The notes under the pieces were generated by a model, which worked only from the letters and a program-made list of their open reading frames with translations, was not told where the DNA came from and did not search any database. A stretch of 64,000 bases of DNA from contig NZ_AP024655.1 in NCBI RefSeq assembly GCF_019977355.1, positions 2,418,001 to 2,482,000 of the forward strand. The letters are read 5' to 3'. A program made the position numbers and the translations under genes. How positions within the stretch are numbered: the first letter of the stretch is position 1; each line of letters starts with the position of its first letter. Shown one piece after another: positions 15,921 through 23,761 of this stretch. The stretch is from Arthrobacter sp. NicSoilB8 (GTDB lineage Bacteria > Actinomycetota > Actinomycetes > Actinomycetales > Micrococcaceae).

Positions 15921-18467
15921 TTAGAGCCGGTTGACGTCCGTGACGCGAACGACGGCGGTCCCGGACTCATCGGATGCCTCCAGATCCACCTCGGCGGAAA
16001 TGCCCCAGTCGTGGTGGCCGGCCGGGTCGGCGAAGATCTGCCGGACCTTCCACAGTCCGGGTTCCTCGGTGATGATCAGCAGCCCGGGTCCGCGGGCGTC
16101 CGGGCCGGTGCCGATGTCGTTGTGTTCGTCGAAGTAATCATCCAGGGCGTCTTCCCAGCGCTCCGCGTCCCAGCCGGACCCGGCGTCGAGCTCACCCAGG
16201 GCGGTGGCGGCCTCATCGGCGAACAGCTCCACGCGGCGGAACATCTCATTGCGCACCATCACCCGGAAGGCCCGGATGTTGGAGGTCAGCGACGGCGGCG
16301 GGGGCGGGGGAGCGTCGTGCGGTGTGGGCGCGGCGCCGGACGTGAGTTCTTCCCACTCGTCGAGCAGGCTCGAGTCGACCTGGCGCACCAGTTCACCCAG
16401 CCAGGCGATGAGGTCCTCGAGGTCCTCGCGGAGGGCGTCCTGCGGGACGGTCTGGCGCAGGGCCTTGAAGCCGTCCGCGAGGTAGCGCAGCACGATTCCC
16501 TCCGAGCGGGCCAGGCCGTAGAACTGGACGAATTCACCGAAGTTCATGGCGCGCTCGTACATGTCCCGGACCACGGATTTGGGTGCGAGTTCAAAGTCGC
16601 CGACCCACGGCGCGGCCTTGCGGTAGACATCGAAGGCCTCGCCGAGGATCGCCGCGAGCGGCTGCGGGTACGTGACCTCCTCCAGCATCGCCATCCGCTG
16701 GTCGTACTCGATGCCGTCGGCCTTCATCGCTGCGATCGCTTCGCCGCGCGCCTTCTTCTGCTGTGCGGACAGGATCTGGCGCGGCTTCTCCAGGGTCGAT
16801 TCGATCACGGACACGACGTCCAGGGCGTACGACGGCGACTCCGGATCCAGCAGTTCCAGGGCCGCGAGGGCGAAGGGGGACAGGGGCTGGTTGAGGGCGA
16901 AGTTTGCCTGCAGGTGGACGGTGAGCCGGACCGTGCGGCCGTCAGCTCCCTGCTCCTCAGGGGGGATCCGCTCCACGACGCCTGCGGCGAGCAGCTCGCG
17001 GTAGATGCCCAGGGCCTTCTTCATGAGCTGCAGCTGGGAGGACCGGGTCTCGTGGTTCTCGGTAAGCAGGCGGCGGGCGGCCTGGAACGGGTCGCCCGGG
17101 CGTTCCATGAGGTTCATCAGCATCGCGTGGGTCACGGTGAAACTGGACGTGAGGGGATCCGGAACAGACTCCACGAGCCGTTTGTACGTCGGCTCGCCCC
17201 AGGACACGAAGCCTTCCGGGGGCTTCTTCTTAACCACCTGGCGCAGCTTCTTCTGGTCGTCGCCGAACTTGGCCGTGGCCTTGGCCATCGCCTTCACGTT
17301 CTCCGTCACGTGCTCCGGGGCCTGGACCACCACGGTTCCGGCCGTGTCGTACCCGGCGCGTCCGGCCCGTCCGGCGATCTGGTGGAACTCGCGGGAGTTC
17401 AACAGCCGCGTGCGGACGCCGTCGTACTTGCTCAGGGCCGTGAGCAGCACGGTGCGGATGGGCACGTTGATGCCCACCCCGAGGGTGTCGGTTCCGCAGA
17501 TGACCTTCAGCAGCCCGGCTTGGGCGAGCTGCTCGACGAGCCGGCGGTACTTCGGCAGCATGCCGGCGTGGTGGACGCCGATCCCGTGCCGGACCAGCCG
17601 GTTGAGGGTCTTGCCGAAGCCCGCGGCGAAGCGGAATCCGGCGATGAGCTCGGCAATTTTGTCTTTTTCCTCGCGGGTGCAGACGTTGATGCTCATCAGG
17701 TTCTGGGCCCGGTCGATCGCCTCGACCTGGCTGAAATGAACGACGTAGACCGGGACCTGCTTGGTGGCGAGAAGCTCTTCGAGGGTCTCGTGCACCGGGG
17801 TCTGCTCGTAGTAGTAGTGCAGCGGAATGGGACGTTCGGCGGAACTGACGGTCGTCGTCGGGCGGCCGGTCAGCTGGGTGATCCCGGCCTCAAAGCGGCT
17901 GACATCGCCGAGGGTGGCGGACATGAGCAGGAACTGCGCCTGGGGAAGCTCCAGCAGCGGCACCTGCCAGGCCCAGCCGCGCTGCGGGTCCGAATAGAAG
18001 TGGAATTCGTCCATGATGACGGCGCCGAGCTCTGCGGCGGCGCCCTCGCGGAGGGCGATGTTGGCCAGGATCTCCGCGGTGCAGCAGATGATCGGGGCGT
18101 CCTGGTTGACGCCGGAGTCACCGGTGATCATGCCGACGTTTTCGGCCCCGAAAATCTCGCACAAGGCGAAAAATTTCTCCGAGACCAGGGCCTTGATCGG
18201 GGCCGTGTAGTAGCTGCGCGCTCCGCGGGCCATGGCCTGGAAGTGCGCGGCGATGGCCACGAGGGATTTTCCGGACCCGGTCGGCGTGGCGAGGATGACG
18301 TTGGAGCCGGCGGCCAGCTCCATGATGGCCTCATCCTGGGCGGTGTAAAGGGCGAGGCCGCGGGTCTCGGTCCACTCCACAAACCGGGTGTAGAGCTCGT
18401 CCGGGTCCAGGGCCGTCCTGCCGGGAATTCGGGCGGCCGGGGCGGGGAGCTGATCAACGAGTTTCAT
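15921..18467 (-). CDS. Ski2-like DEAD/DEAH-box RNA helicase with DUF3516
   Basis: An 848-residue superfamily 2 helicase. The N-terminal half carries Q-like YTAQDEAIMEL, Walker A ATPTGSGKS (about 60-68), motif Ia APIKALVSEKF, motif II DEFH (about 148-151, in place of DEVH or DEAD), motif III LLMSATLGD, and motifs V/VI CGTDTLGVGINVPIRTV and HQIAGRAGRAG. The C-terminal half (~380 residues) matches the DUF3516 extension of actinobacterial Ski2-like helicases. These are presumed RNA helicases in RNA turnover; the exact role is unknown. It stands alone, with TAAGCT 8 nt before its ATG. Confidence 0.9.
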   Translation of the reverse strand: MKLVDQLPAPAARIPGRTALDPDELYTRFVEWTETRGLALYTAQDEAIMELAAGSNVILATPTGSGKSLVAIAAHFQAMARGARSYYTAPIKALVSEKFFALCEIFGAENVGMITGDSGVNQDAPIICCTAEILANIALREGAAAELGAVIMDEFHFYSDPQRGWAWQVPLLELPQAQFLLMSATLGDVSRFEAGITQLTGRPTTTVSSAERPIPLHYYYEQTPVHETLEELLATKQVPVYVVHFSQVEAIDRAQNLMSINVCTREEKDKIAELIAGFRFAAGFGKTLNRLVRHGIGVHHAGMLPKYRRLVEQLAQAGLLKVICGTDTLGVGINVPIRTVLLTALSKYDGVRTRLLNSREFHQIAGRAGRAGYDTAGTVVVQAPEHVTENVKAMAKATAKFGDDQKKLRQVVKKKPPEGFVSWGEPTYKRLVESVPDPLTSSFTVTHAMLMNLMERPGDPFQAARRLLTENHETRSSQLQLMKKALGIYRELLAAGVVERIPPEEQGADGRTVRLTVHLQANFALNQPLSPFALAALELLDPESPSYALDVVSVIESTLEKPRQILSAQQKKARGEAIAAMKADGIEYDQRMAMLEEVTYPQPLAAILGEAFDVYRKAAPWVGDFELAPKSVVRDMYERAMNFGEFVQFYGLARSEGIVLRYLADGFKALRQTVPQDALREDLEDLIAWLGELVRQVDSSLLDEWEELTSGAAPTPHDAPPPPPPSLTSNIRAFRVMVRNEMFRRVELFADEAATALGELDAGSGWDAERWEDALDDYFDEHNDIGTGPDARGPGLLIITEEPGLWKVRQIFADPAGHHDWGISAEVDLEASDESGTAVVRVTDVNRL

Positions 18468-18475
18468 TGCTTTCC

Positions 18476-18481
18476 AGCTTA
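18476..18481 (-). promoter_or_regulatory. -10 element close to the helicase start
   Basis: TAAGCT on the minus strand (18481-18476) ends 8 nt before ATG 18467. The leader would be 0-2 nt, so the mRNA is probably leaderless. Confidence 0.5.
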
Positions 18482-18625
18482 GTGCCCGCTCAATGCCCGC
18501 GGCACCGGCGGGCCGTGCGCCGCGCGCGCCGGGTGCGTGCCTCCTTGGCTGGCCAACGGGGCCGGACTACGCTTCGGTTAGGAGAACAGCCGGACAGGAC
18601 AGCAGAGCCGGGGACTGGAGGCACC

Positions 18626-19405
18626 ATGAAGTGGGATCCCGAAAAATATGTGCAGTTCGGGGATTACCGGGACAGGCCCTTCTTTGACCTGACCGGGCGG
18701 ATTCATGCCGAAGCTCCGCGGCACGTCGTCGACCTCGGATGCGGTCCCGGGAACCTCACCGCGACCCTCGCGGACCGGTGGCCCGGGGCGCAGGTGGTCG
18801 GCCTGGACTCGTCGCAGGAGATGCTGGCCGCGTCCAGGGGCCATGCGGCCGCGGCGGCCAATCTCTCCTACGAACTGGCCGATATCCAGCATTGGCTGCC
18901 GTCCGGCGACACGGACGTGGTGGTCACCAACGCCGCCCTGCAGTGGGTGCCCGGCCACCGACAACTGCTGCCGGCATGGCTCGATGCGCTCAAACCGGGC
19001 GCCTGGTTCGCGCTCCAGGTGCCGGGGAACTTCAACGCACCCTCCCACACCATAATGCGGGAGCTGGCGGAGTCCCCGGCCTGGGCCGGGCGGCTCGCCG
19101 GGGTGCTCCGCCACGACGACGTCGTCGGGGAGGCGGCGGAGTACCTGCAGATCATGCTCGACGCCGGTTGCGCCGCCGACGCCTGGGAGACCACGTACCT
19201 GCAGCTGCTCCCGGGCTCCCACCCAGTGCTGGAATGGGTCCGCGGCACCGGGCTCCGGCCGGTTCTGGCGGCGCTGCCGCACGACGAGGCCGGGGAGTTC
19301 GAGGCCGAGTACTCGGCGCGGCTGGACGCCGCGTATCCCGCGGGCCGGCACGGGACGGTCTTCCCGTTCCGGCGCACGTTCGCGGTGGCGCAAAAACGCG
19401 CGTGA
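18626..19405 (+). CDS. tam: Trans-aconitate 2-methyltransferase
   Basis: A 259-residue SAM-dependent methyltransferase. The N-terminus MKWDPEKYVQFGDYRDRPFFDLTGRI is characteristic of Tam, which methylates trans-aconitate, an inhibitory isomer of the TCA intermediate cis-aconitate. Motif I is VVDLGCGPGNLTATLA (about 33-48), the motif II acidic residue is in VVGLDSSQEML, and TNAALQWVPGH follows. ATG 18626 is chosen because GGAGG lies 7 nt upstream; an in-frame extension back to 18467 has no support. It is divergent from the helicase gene. Assignment rests on the N-terminal signature and length. Confidence 0.88.
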   Translation: MKWDPEKYVQFGDYRDRPFFDLTGRIHAEAPRHVVDLGCGPGNLTATLADRWPGAQVVGLDSSQEMLAASRGHAAAAANLSYELADIQHWLPSGDTDVVVTNAALQWVPGHRQLLPAWLDALKPGAWFALQVPGNFNAPSHTIMRELAESPAWAGRLAGVLRHDDVVGEAAEYLQIMLDAGCAADAWETTYLQLLPGSHPVLEWVRGTGLRPVLAALPHDEAGEFEAEYSARLDAAYPAGRHGTVFPFRRTFAVAQKRA

Positions 19406-19525
19406 GCTGCGTGCCTTGGACGTGACACGAGGCACTCCGGAATGGGGCTTACAATGACGTGGCGGCATGGGGGCAGCCGTTAGGCTGTTTCCCGTTCCGG
19501 GCCCTGGGCTAGTGATGGAGGTTCG

Positions 19526-21325
19526 GTGCTAACAGGCCTGATGACGCGGCTGCTGTCCGCGCATAAGGGGAGCGTGCTGGCCATCGTTGTGCTCCAGCTC
19601 GTGCAAACCACCGCCAACCTGCTCCTGCCCACCCTCAACGCCGCGATCATCGACGACGGCATCATCGGCGGCGACACGGGGGAGATCCTTCATCTCGGCG
19701 GCTGGATGGCCGGCATCGCTGCCGTCCAGGTGGTCACGGCCATCGCGGCCGGATACCTGGGCGCCGTTGTCGCCATGAACCTCGGCGGCCAGCTGCGCGG
19801 GGAACTGTTCGCCAAGGTGCAGTCCTTCTCCTCCCAGGAGGTCGGCGTCTTCGGTGCGCCCAGCCTCGTCAACCGCGCCACCAACGACGTCGCCCAGATC
19901 CAAAACCTCGCCGTCCTGATCTTCACCATGCTGATTGCAGCCCCCGCCATCTTCATCGGCGGCATCGCGCTGGCCGTGCACCAGGACGTCGTCCTGTCCT
20001 GGATCGTGGTCGCGGTCATCCCGATCCTCACGGTGATCATGGCCATGATCGTGCGCCGACTGATTCCCCTCTACCGTGAGGGCCAGGGGCTCCTGGACCG
20101 GATCAGCCGGGTGCTGCGCGAGCAGATCATCGGCGCGAATGTGATCCGCGGCTTTGTCCGCCAGGACCACGAGATGCGCCGTTTCGACGAGGCGAACAAG
20201 GACCTCACCCGCAACAACCTGCACTCTGCCCTGCTGGTGGCCGGGATGATGCCGATGATCATGCTGGTGGTCAACCTGTCCTCCGTGTGCGTCGTCTGGT
20301 TCGGCGGCCACCGGATCGACGCCGGCGAAATGCGGCTGGGTGCCCTCACGGCGTTCATGGCCTACATCCTGCAGATCTTGATCGCCATCATGATGGCGAT
20401 GTACGTGTTCATGACCGCTCCGCGGGCGGCGGCGTGCGCGGAACGTATCCGCGCGGTGCTGGACACCGTGCCGGCCATCGCGGACCCGGCCGCACCCGCC
20501 GCTCCCGCCACGCCCGATGGCGGCGCCGCAGGGCCTGGCCGTGCGCTGCGTGGCCGTGCGCTGCCTGGCACCGCACGCTCCGGGAATGCCGTCGGGTTCC
20601 GGAACGTGACTTTCGCCTATCCCGGCGCGGAGGCACCCGTGCTGGACGGCGTCTCCTTCACCGCCGCACCGGGGACCACGACGGCGATCATTGGGGCGAC
20701 CGGCAGCGGCAAGACGACGCTCCTGAACCTGCTGCCCCGGTTCCTGGATGCGACCGCCGGCGAGATCAGCATCGGCGGCCGCGACGTGCGGGCCATGCCG
20801 CTGGATGTCCTGCGCGGCCTCATCTCGATGGTCCCGCAGCAGTCTCACCTGTTTTCGGGCACGGTCGCGGAAAACCTCCGGCTCGGGTCGCCCGCGGCCG
20901 GGGACCAGGAACTGTGGCAGGCGCTCGGGGCCGCCCAGGCCGCCGATTTTGTCCGCGACCTGCCGCTCGGGCTCGAGGCGCCCGTGAGCCAGGGCGGCAC
21001 CAACTTCTCCGGCGGCGAACGGCAGCGCCTGTGCATCGCGCGGGCCCTGCTCAAGGACGCCCCCGTCTACCTGTTCGACGACAGTTTCTCGGCCCTGGAC
21101 TACGGCACGGATGTGAGGCTCCGTGCGGCGATTGAGCCGCTGCTGCGTTCGGCGACCGTGCTGATCGTGGCCGAACGGGTGGCAACAATCGTGGACGCCG
21201 GGCTGATCCTCGTGCTGGAGGGCGGCCGCCTCGTCGCGCAGGGGACACACAGCGAACTCATGGAGTCCTCGCCAAGCTACCGGGAAATTGCCGCCTCCCA
21301 GTTCGTGCTGGAGGAAGCCCCGTGA
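19526..21325 (+). CDS. ABC exporter subunit with degenerate ATP site (heterodimer partner 1)
   Basis: A 599-residue half-transporter: six membrane segments in residues ~15-310, a repeat-containing linker (~315-355) and a nucleotide-binding domain. Walker A is GATGSGKT (about 390), the Q-loop MVPQQSHLFSG, the signature FSGGERQ. Walker B ends LFDDS, with Asp in place of the catalytic Glu, and the switch His is replaced (VAERVATI instead of AHRLST). The canonical signature with broken catalytic residues is the pattern of the degenerate partner in heterodimeric multidrug exporters such as BmrCD or TM287/288. The GTG start has a GGAGG RBS. The stop overlaps the next gene by 4 nt. Confidence 0.9.
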   Translation: MLTGLMTRLLSAHKGSVLAIVVLQLVQTTANLLLPTLNAAIIDDGIIGGDTGEILHLGGWMAGIAAVQVVTAIAAGYLGAVVAMNLGGQLRGELFAKVQSFSSQEVGVFGAPSLVNRATNDVAQIQNLAVLIFTMLIAAPAIFIGGIALAVHQDVVLSWIVVAVIPILTVIMAMIVRRLIPLYREGQGLLDRISRVLREQIIGANVIRGFVRQDHEMRRFDEANKDLTRNNLHSALLVAGMMPMIMLVVNLSSVCVVWFGGHRIDAGEMRLGALTAFMAYILQILIAIMMAMYVFMTAPRAAACAERIRAVLDTVPAIADPAAPAAPATPDGGAAGPGRALRGRALPGTARSGNAVGFRNVTFAYPGAEAPVLDGVSFTAAPGTTTAIIGATGSGKTTLLNLLPRFLDATAGEISIGGRDVRAMPLDVLRGLISMVPQQSHLFSGTVAENLRLGSPAAGDQELWQALGAAQAADFVRDLPLGLEAPVSQGGTNFSGGERQRLCIARALLKDAPVYLFDDSFSALDYGTDVRLRAAIEPLLRSATVLIVAERVATIVDAGLILVLEGGRLVAQGTHSELMESSPSYREIAASQFVLEEAP

Positions 21326-23304
21326 GCCGCGGCGGGGCATCCCGCACGGGGGCCGGGACGGCTGCGGGGACGGAGGCTGACAAGCGCACCAAGTGGCGGG
21401 CCGCGCGCCGGCTGATTGGCCTGCTGCGGCCGTTGAAGTGGCGGATGGCCGGTGTCATCGCGGCCACATGTGCCTTCGTGACACTCAACGTGGCGGCCCC
21501 CAAAGTCCTGGGTGAGGCCACCGACGTCGTCGTTTCGGGTTTCCTGGGCGGTTCCCTCGATGAACAGGTGCTGGCGGGACGGCTACTGGCGGTTTCCGCC
21601 ATGTACGTCGGGGCGTCGCTGTTCAGCTGGATCCAGGGCGCCCTGACGGCCACCGCCGTTCAGCGGCTCAGCTACGGGCTCCGCGGCGCCGTGGAAAAAA
21701 AGCTTCATGTGCTGCCGTCCAGCCATTTCGAGGAACAGCGCCGCGGCGAGGTGCTCAGCCGGGCCACGAACGACGTCGACAACATCTCGCAGGCCCTCAA
21801 CCAGCTCCTTAACCAGCTGATCATGTCGGTCCTGATGCTCTCCGCCGCACTCGCCATGATGCTGTGGCTCTCGCCGCTGCTGGCACTGATCGCGGTCCTG
21901 TCCGTGCCCGTGTCCACTTTCATCACTGTCATGGTGGCCCGGCATTCCCAGGCGCACTTCACGGAGCAGTGGAGCAGCACAGGAGCCATGCACGCCCAAC
22001 TCGAGGAACTCTTCACCGGTCACGAAGTGGTCAAGGCCTTCGGCCGGCAGGAGGAGTCGGCGGCGAGCTTCCGGGACTGCAACGACAAGCTGACGCGTTC
22101 CAGTGCCCGCGCCCAATACCTGTCCGGCATTGTCCAGCCGCTGATGGTGTTTGTCGCCAACCTCAACTACGTTGCGGTGGCTGTTGTGGGGGCGCTCCAG
22201 GTGACGGCGGGGGCCATGACGATCGGCGGCATCCAGGCCTTCATTCAGTTCTCCCGCCTGTTCAGCCAGCCGATGGGCCAGATCGGCGGGATGCTGACCC
22301 TCCTGCAGTCCTGCCTGGCCTCCGCGGAGCGTGTGTTTGAGCTGCTCGACGCTCCGGAGATCCCGCCGGACACCGGGGTGCCGGCCGGTTCAGCAAACGG
22401 CGCCGGCAAGCACCGCGGCGCAGGTGCTCCGCGAAGAATCCCTGGCGCGCTCAAATCCACCGGCCAGCGCAAATCCCCTAACGGGCGCAAATCCCCGAAC
22501 GGACGCGGCGCCCATGTGCCACCGCATCCGGGCACGGTGGCGGGCCGTGTCACTTTCGAGCACGTTAGCTTCAGCTACAGCCCCGGGACCCCCGTGGTGC
22601 AGGACCTTTCCTTCACGGTGGAGCCGGGCCAGACTGTGGCCATCGTGGGACACACCGGGGCGGGCAAGACCACCGTGGTGAACCTCCTGATGCGCTTCTA
22701 TGAGCTCGACTCCGGGCGGATCCTGGTGGACTCAACCGACATTGCCGGCATCCCGCGGGACGAGCTGCGGTCCATCTTTGGAACGGTGCTGCAGGACGCC
22801 TGGCTGTTCACCGGCAGCATCAGGGAGAACATCGAGTACGGCCGGCCCGGGGCCTCCGACGCCGACATCGTCGAGGCGGCCCGGGCCAGCCACGTGGACC
22901 AGTTTGTCCGGTCCCTGCCGGCCGGCTACGCCACGATGCTCGGCAACGACGGCGACTCCCTGAGCCGGGGGCAGCGCCAGCTGGTCTCGATCGCGCGGGC
23001 GCAGCTCGCGGGGCGCAGCATCCTGGTGCTGGACGAGGCGACGAGTTCCGTTGACAGCCGCACCGAGGTGCAGATCCGGCACGCAATGGAGCGGCTGCGG
23101 CAAGGTCACACTAGCTTCGTGATCGCACACCGTTTGTCCACGGTGCGTGACGCTGATCTAATTCTCGTCATGGACCACGGACGGATCGTTGAACACGGAA
23201 CCCACCAGCAGCTGCTGGCCAGGAGCGGGCTCTACAAGGATTTGTATGCGGCACAGTTCGCCGGTCGCGAACAGGTGGCTGCCGCCCCGGAGCCGGAACT
23301 GTGA
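21322..23304 (+). CDS. ABC exporter subunit with canonical catalytic site (heterodimer partner 2)
   Basis: A 660-residue half-transporter with an N-terminal cytoplasmic extension (~35 residues), six membrane segments, a long linker (~350-400) and an ATPase domain. Walker A is GHTGAGKT (about 442), Walker B ILVLDEATSS has the catalytic Glu, and the switch His is present (FVIAHRLST). Its signature is LSRGQRQ, with Arg replacing the second Gly of LSGGQ. So this subunit supplies the working Walker B and His, and its partner the intact signature: one good ATP site per heterodimer. It would export a drug, lipid or peptide; the substrate is unknown. It overlaps both neighbours by 4 nt, giving a tight three-gene operon. 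Confidence 0.9.
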   Translation: MSRGGASRTGAGTAAGTEADKRTKWRAARRLIGLLRPLKWRMAGVIAATCAFVTLNVAAPKVLGEATDVVVSGFLGGSLDEQVLAGRLLAVSAMYVGASLFSWIQGALTATAVQRLSYGLRGAVEKKLHVLPSSHFEEQRRGEVLSRATNDVDNISQALNQLLNQLIMSVLMLSAALAMMLWLSPLLALIAVLSVPVSTFITVMVARHSQAHFTEQWSSTGAMHAQLEELFTGHEVVKAFGRQEESAASFRDCNDKLTRSSARAQYLSGIVQPLMVFVANLNYVAVAVVGALQVTAGAMTIGGIQAFIQFSRLFSQPMGQIGGMLTLLQSCLASAERVFELLDAPEIPPDTGVPAGSANGAGKHRGAGAPRRIPGALKSTGQRKSPNGRKSPNGRGAHVPPHPGTVAGRVTFEHVSFSYSPGTPVVQDLSFTVEPGQTVAIVGHTGAGKTTVVNLLMRFYELDSGRILVDSTDIAGIPRDELRSIFGTVLQDAWLFTGSIRENIEYGRPGASDADIVEAARASHVDQFVRSLPAGYATMLGNDGDSLSRGQRQLVSIARAQLAGRSILVLDEATSSVDSRTEVQIRHAMERLRQGHTSFVIAHRLSTVRDADLILVMDHGRIVEHGTHQQLLARSGLYKDLYAAQFAGREQVAAAPEPEL

Positions 23305-23693
23305 GCCCCGCCGACACCGCGGGGGAGCGTTTCCCCGGTGCCTGGCGGACCAATCCGGCCAGCTCCGTCCCGCTTTTCGAACAGCTCCGGCTCTACGTCA
23401 TTGAACGCGCCGACAACGGCACACTCGCACCCGGCACGAGGCTGCCGGCGGTGCGGAGCCTCGCCGGCGAACTGGGCGTGGCACCCCACACGGTGGCGCG
23501 CGCCTACAAGGAACTGGAGGCGGCCGGCGTCGTGGTGACGCGGGGCCGGAACGGCACGGTGGTCTGCGCCCGCGACGCCGCCTGGAGCTCGCTGTCTGCC
23601 GCCGCCGCCGAGTTCGCCGCGGCCGCCAAGGCGCAGGGCGCGAGCTTCGCCGAGGCGGTGCAGCTGCTGGCCGCCGCTTACGACCGGCACTAG
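23301..23693 (+). CDS. GntR-family regulator, YtrA-type
   Basis: A 130-residue GntR protein: a winged helix in residues ~20-88 ([51 protein letters not shown]) followed by only ~40 residues, too short for a FadR or UTRA ligand domain. This short form is the YtrA subfamily, which usually regulates the ABC transporter genes beside it. The GTG start overlaps the exporter stop by 4 nt, so the regulator is made with its presumed target. The 120-bp gap before the first ABC gene has a -10-like TACAAT (19450-19455) and a small inverted repeat CAGCC-GTTA-GGCTG (19474-19487), a possible operator. Confidence 0.88.
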   Translation: MSPADTAGERFPGAWRTNPASSVPLFEQLRLYVIERADNGTLAPGTRLPAVRSLAGELGVAPHTVARAYKELEAAGVVVTRGRNGTVVCARDAAWSSLSAAAAEFAAAAKAQGASFAEAVQLLAAAYDRH

Positions 23694-23731
23694 CACATCC
23701 GGGGCCGCCCCGCGGCGCTCGGAATAGTTTT

Positions 23732-23747
23732 TCGAAGAAGTTTTCGA
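23732..23747 (+). promoter_or_regulatory. SOS-box-like LexA operator of uvrA
   Basis: TCGAAGAAGTTTTCGA (23732-23747) matches the actinobacterial LexA consensus TCGAAC-N4-GTTCGA at 10 of 12 defined positions. It lies directly upstream of the -10-like TAGCAT (23749-23754), which ends 7 nt before GTG 23762, so bound LexA would block the promoter. Confidence 0.7.
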
Positions 23748-23761
23748 TTAGCATTAGATTC

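Noticed and set aside
18467..18625. Longer tam protein starting at 18467
   Set aside because: The extension overlaps the divergent helicase promoter, has no RBS, and the conserved Tam N-terminus begins exactly at ATG 18626 behind GGAGG.
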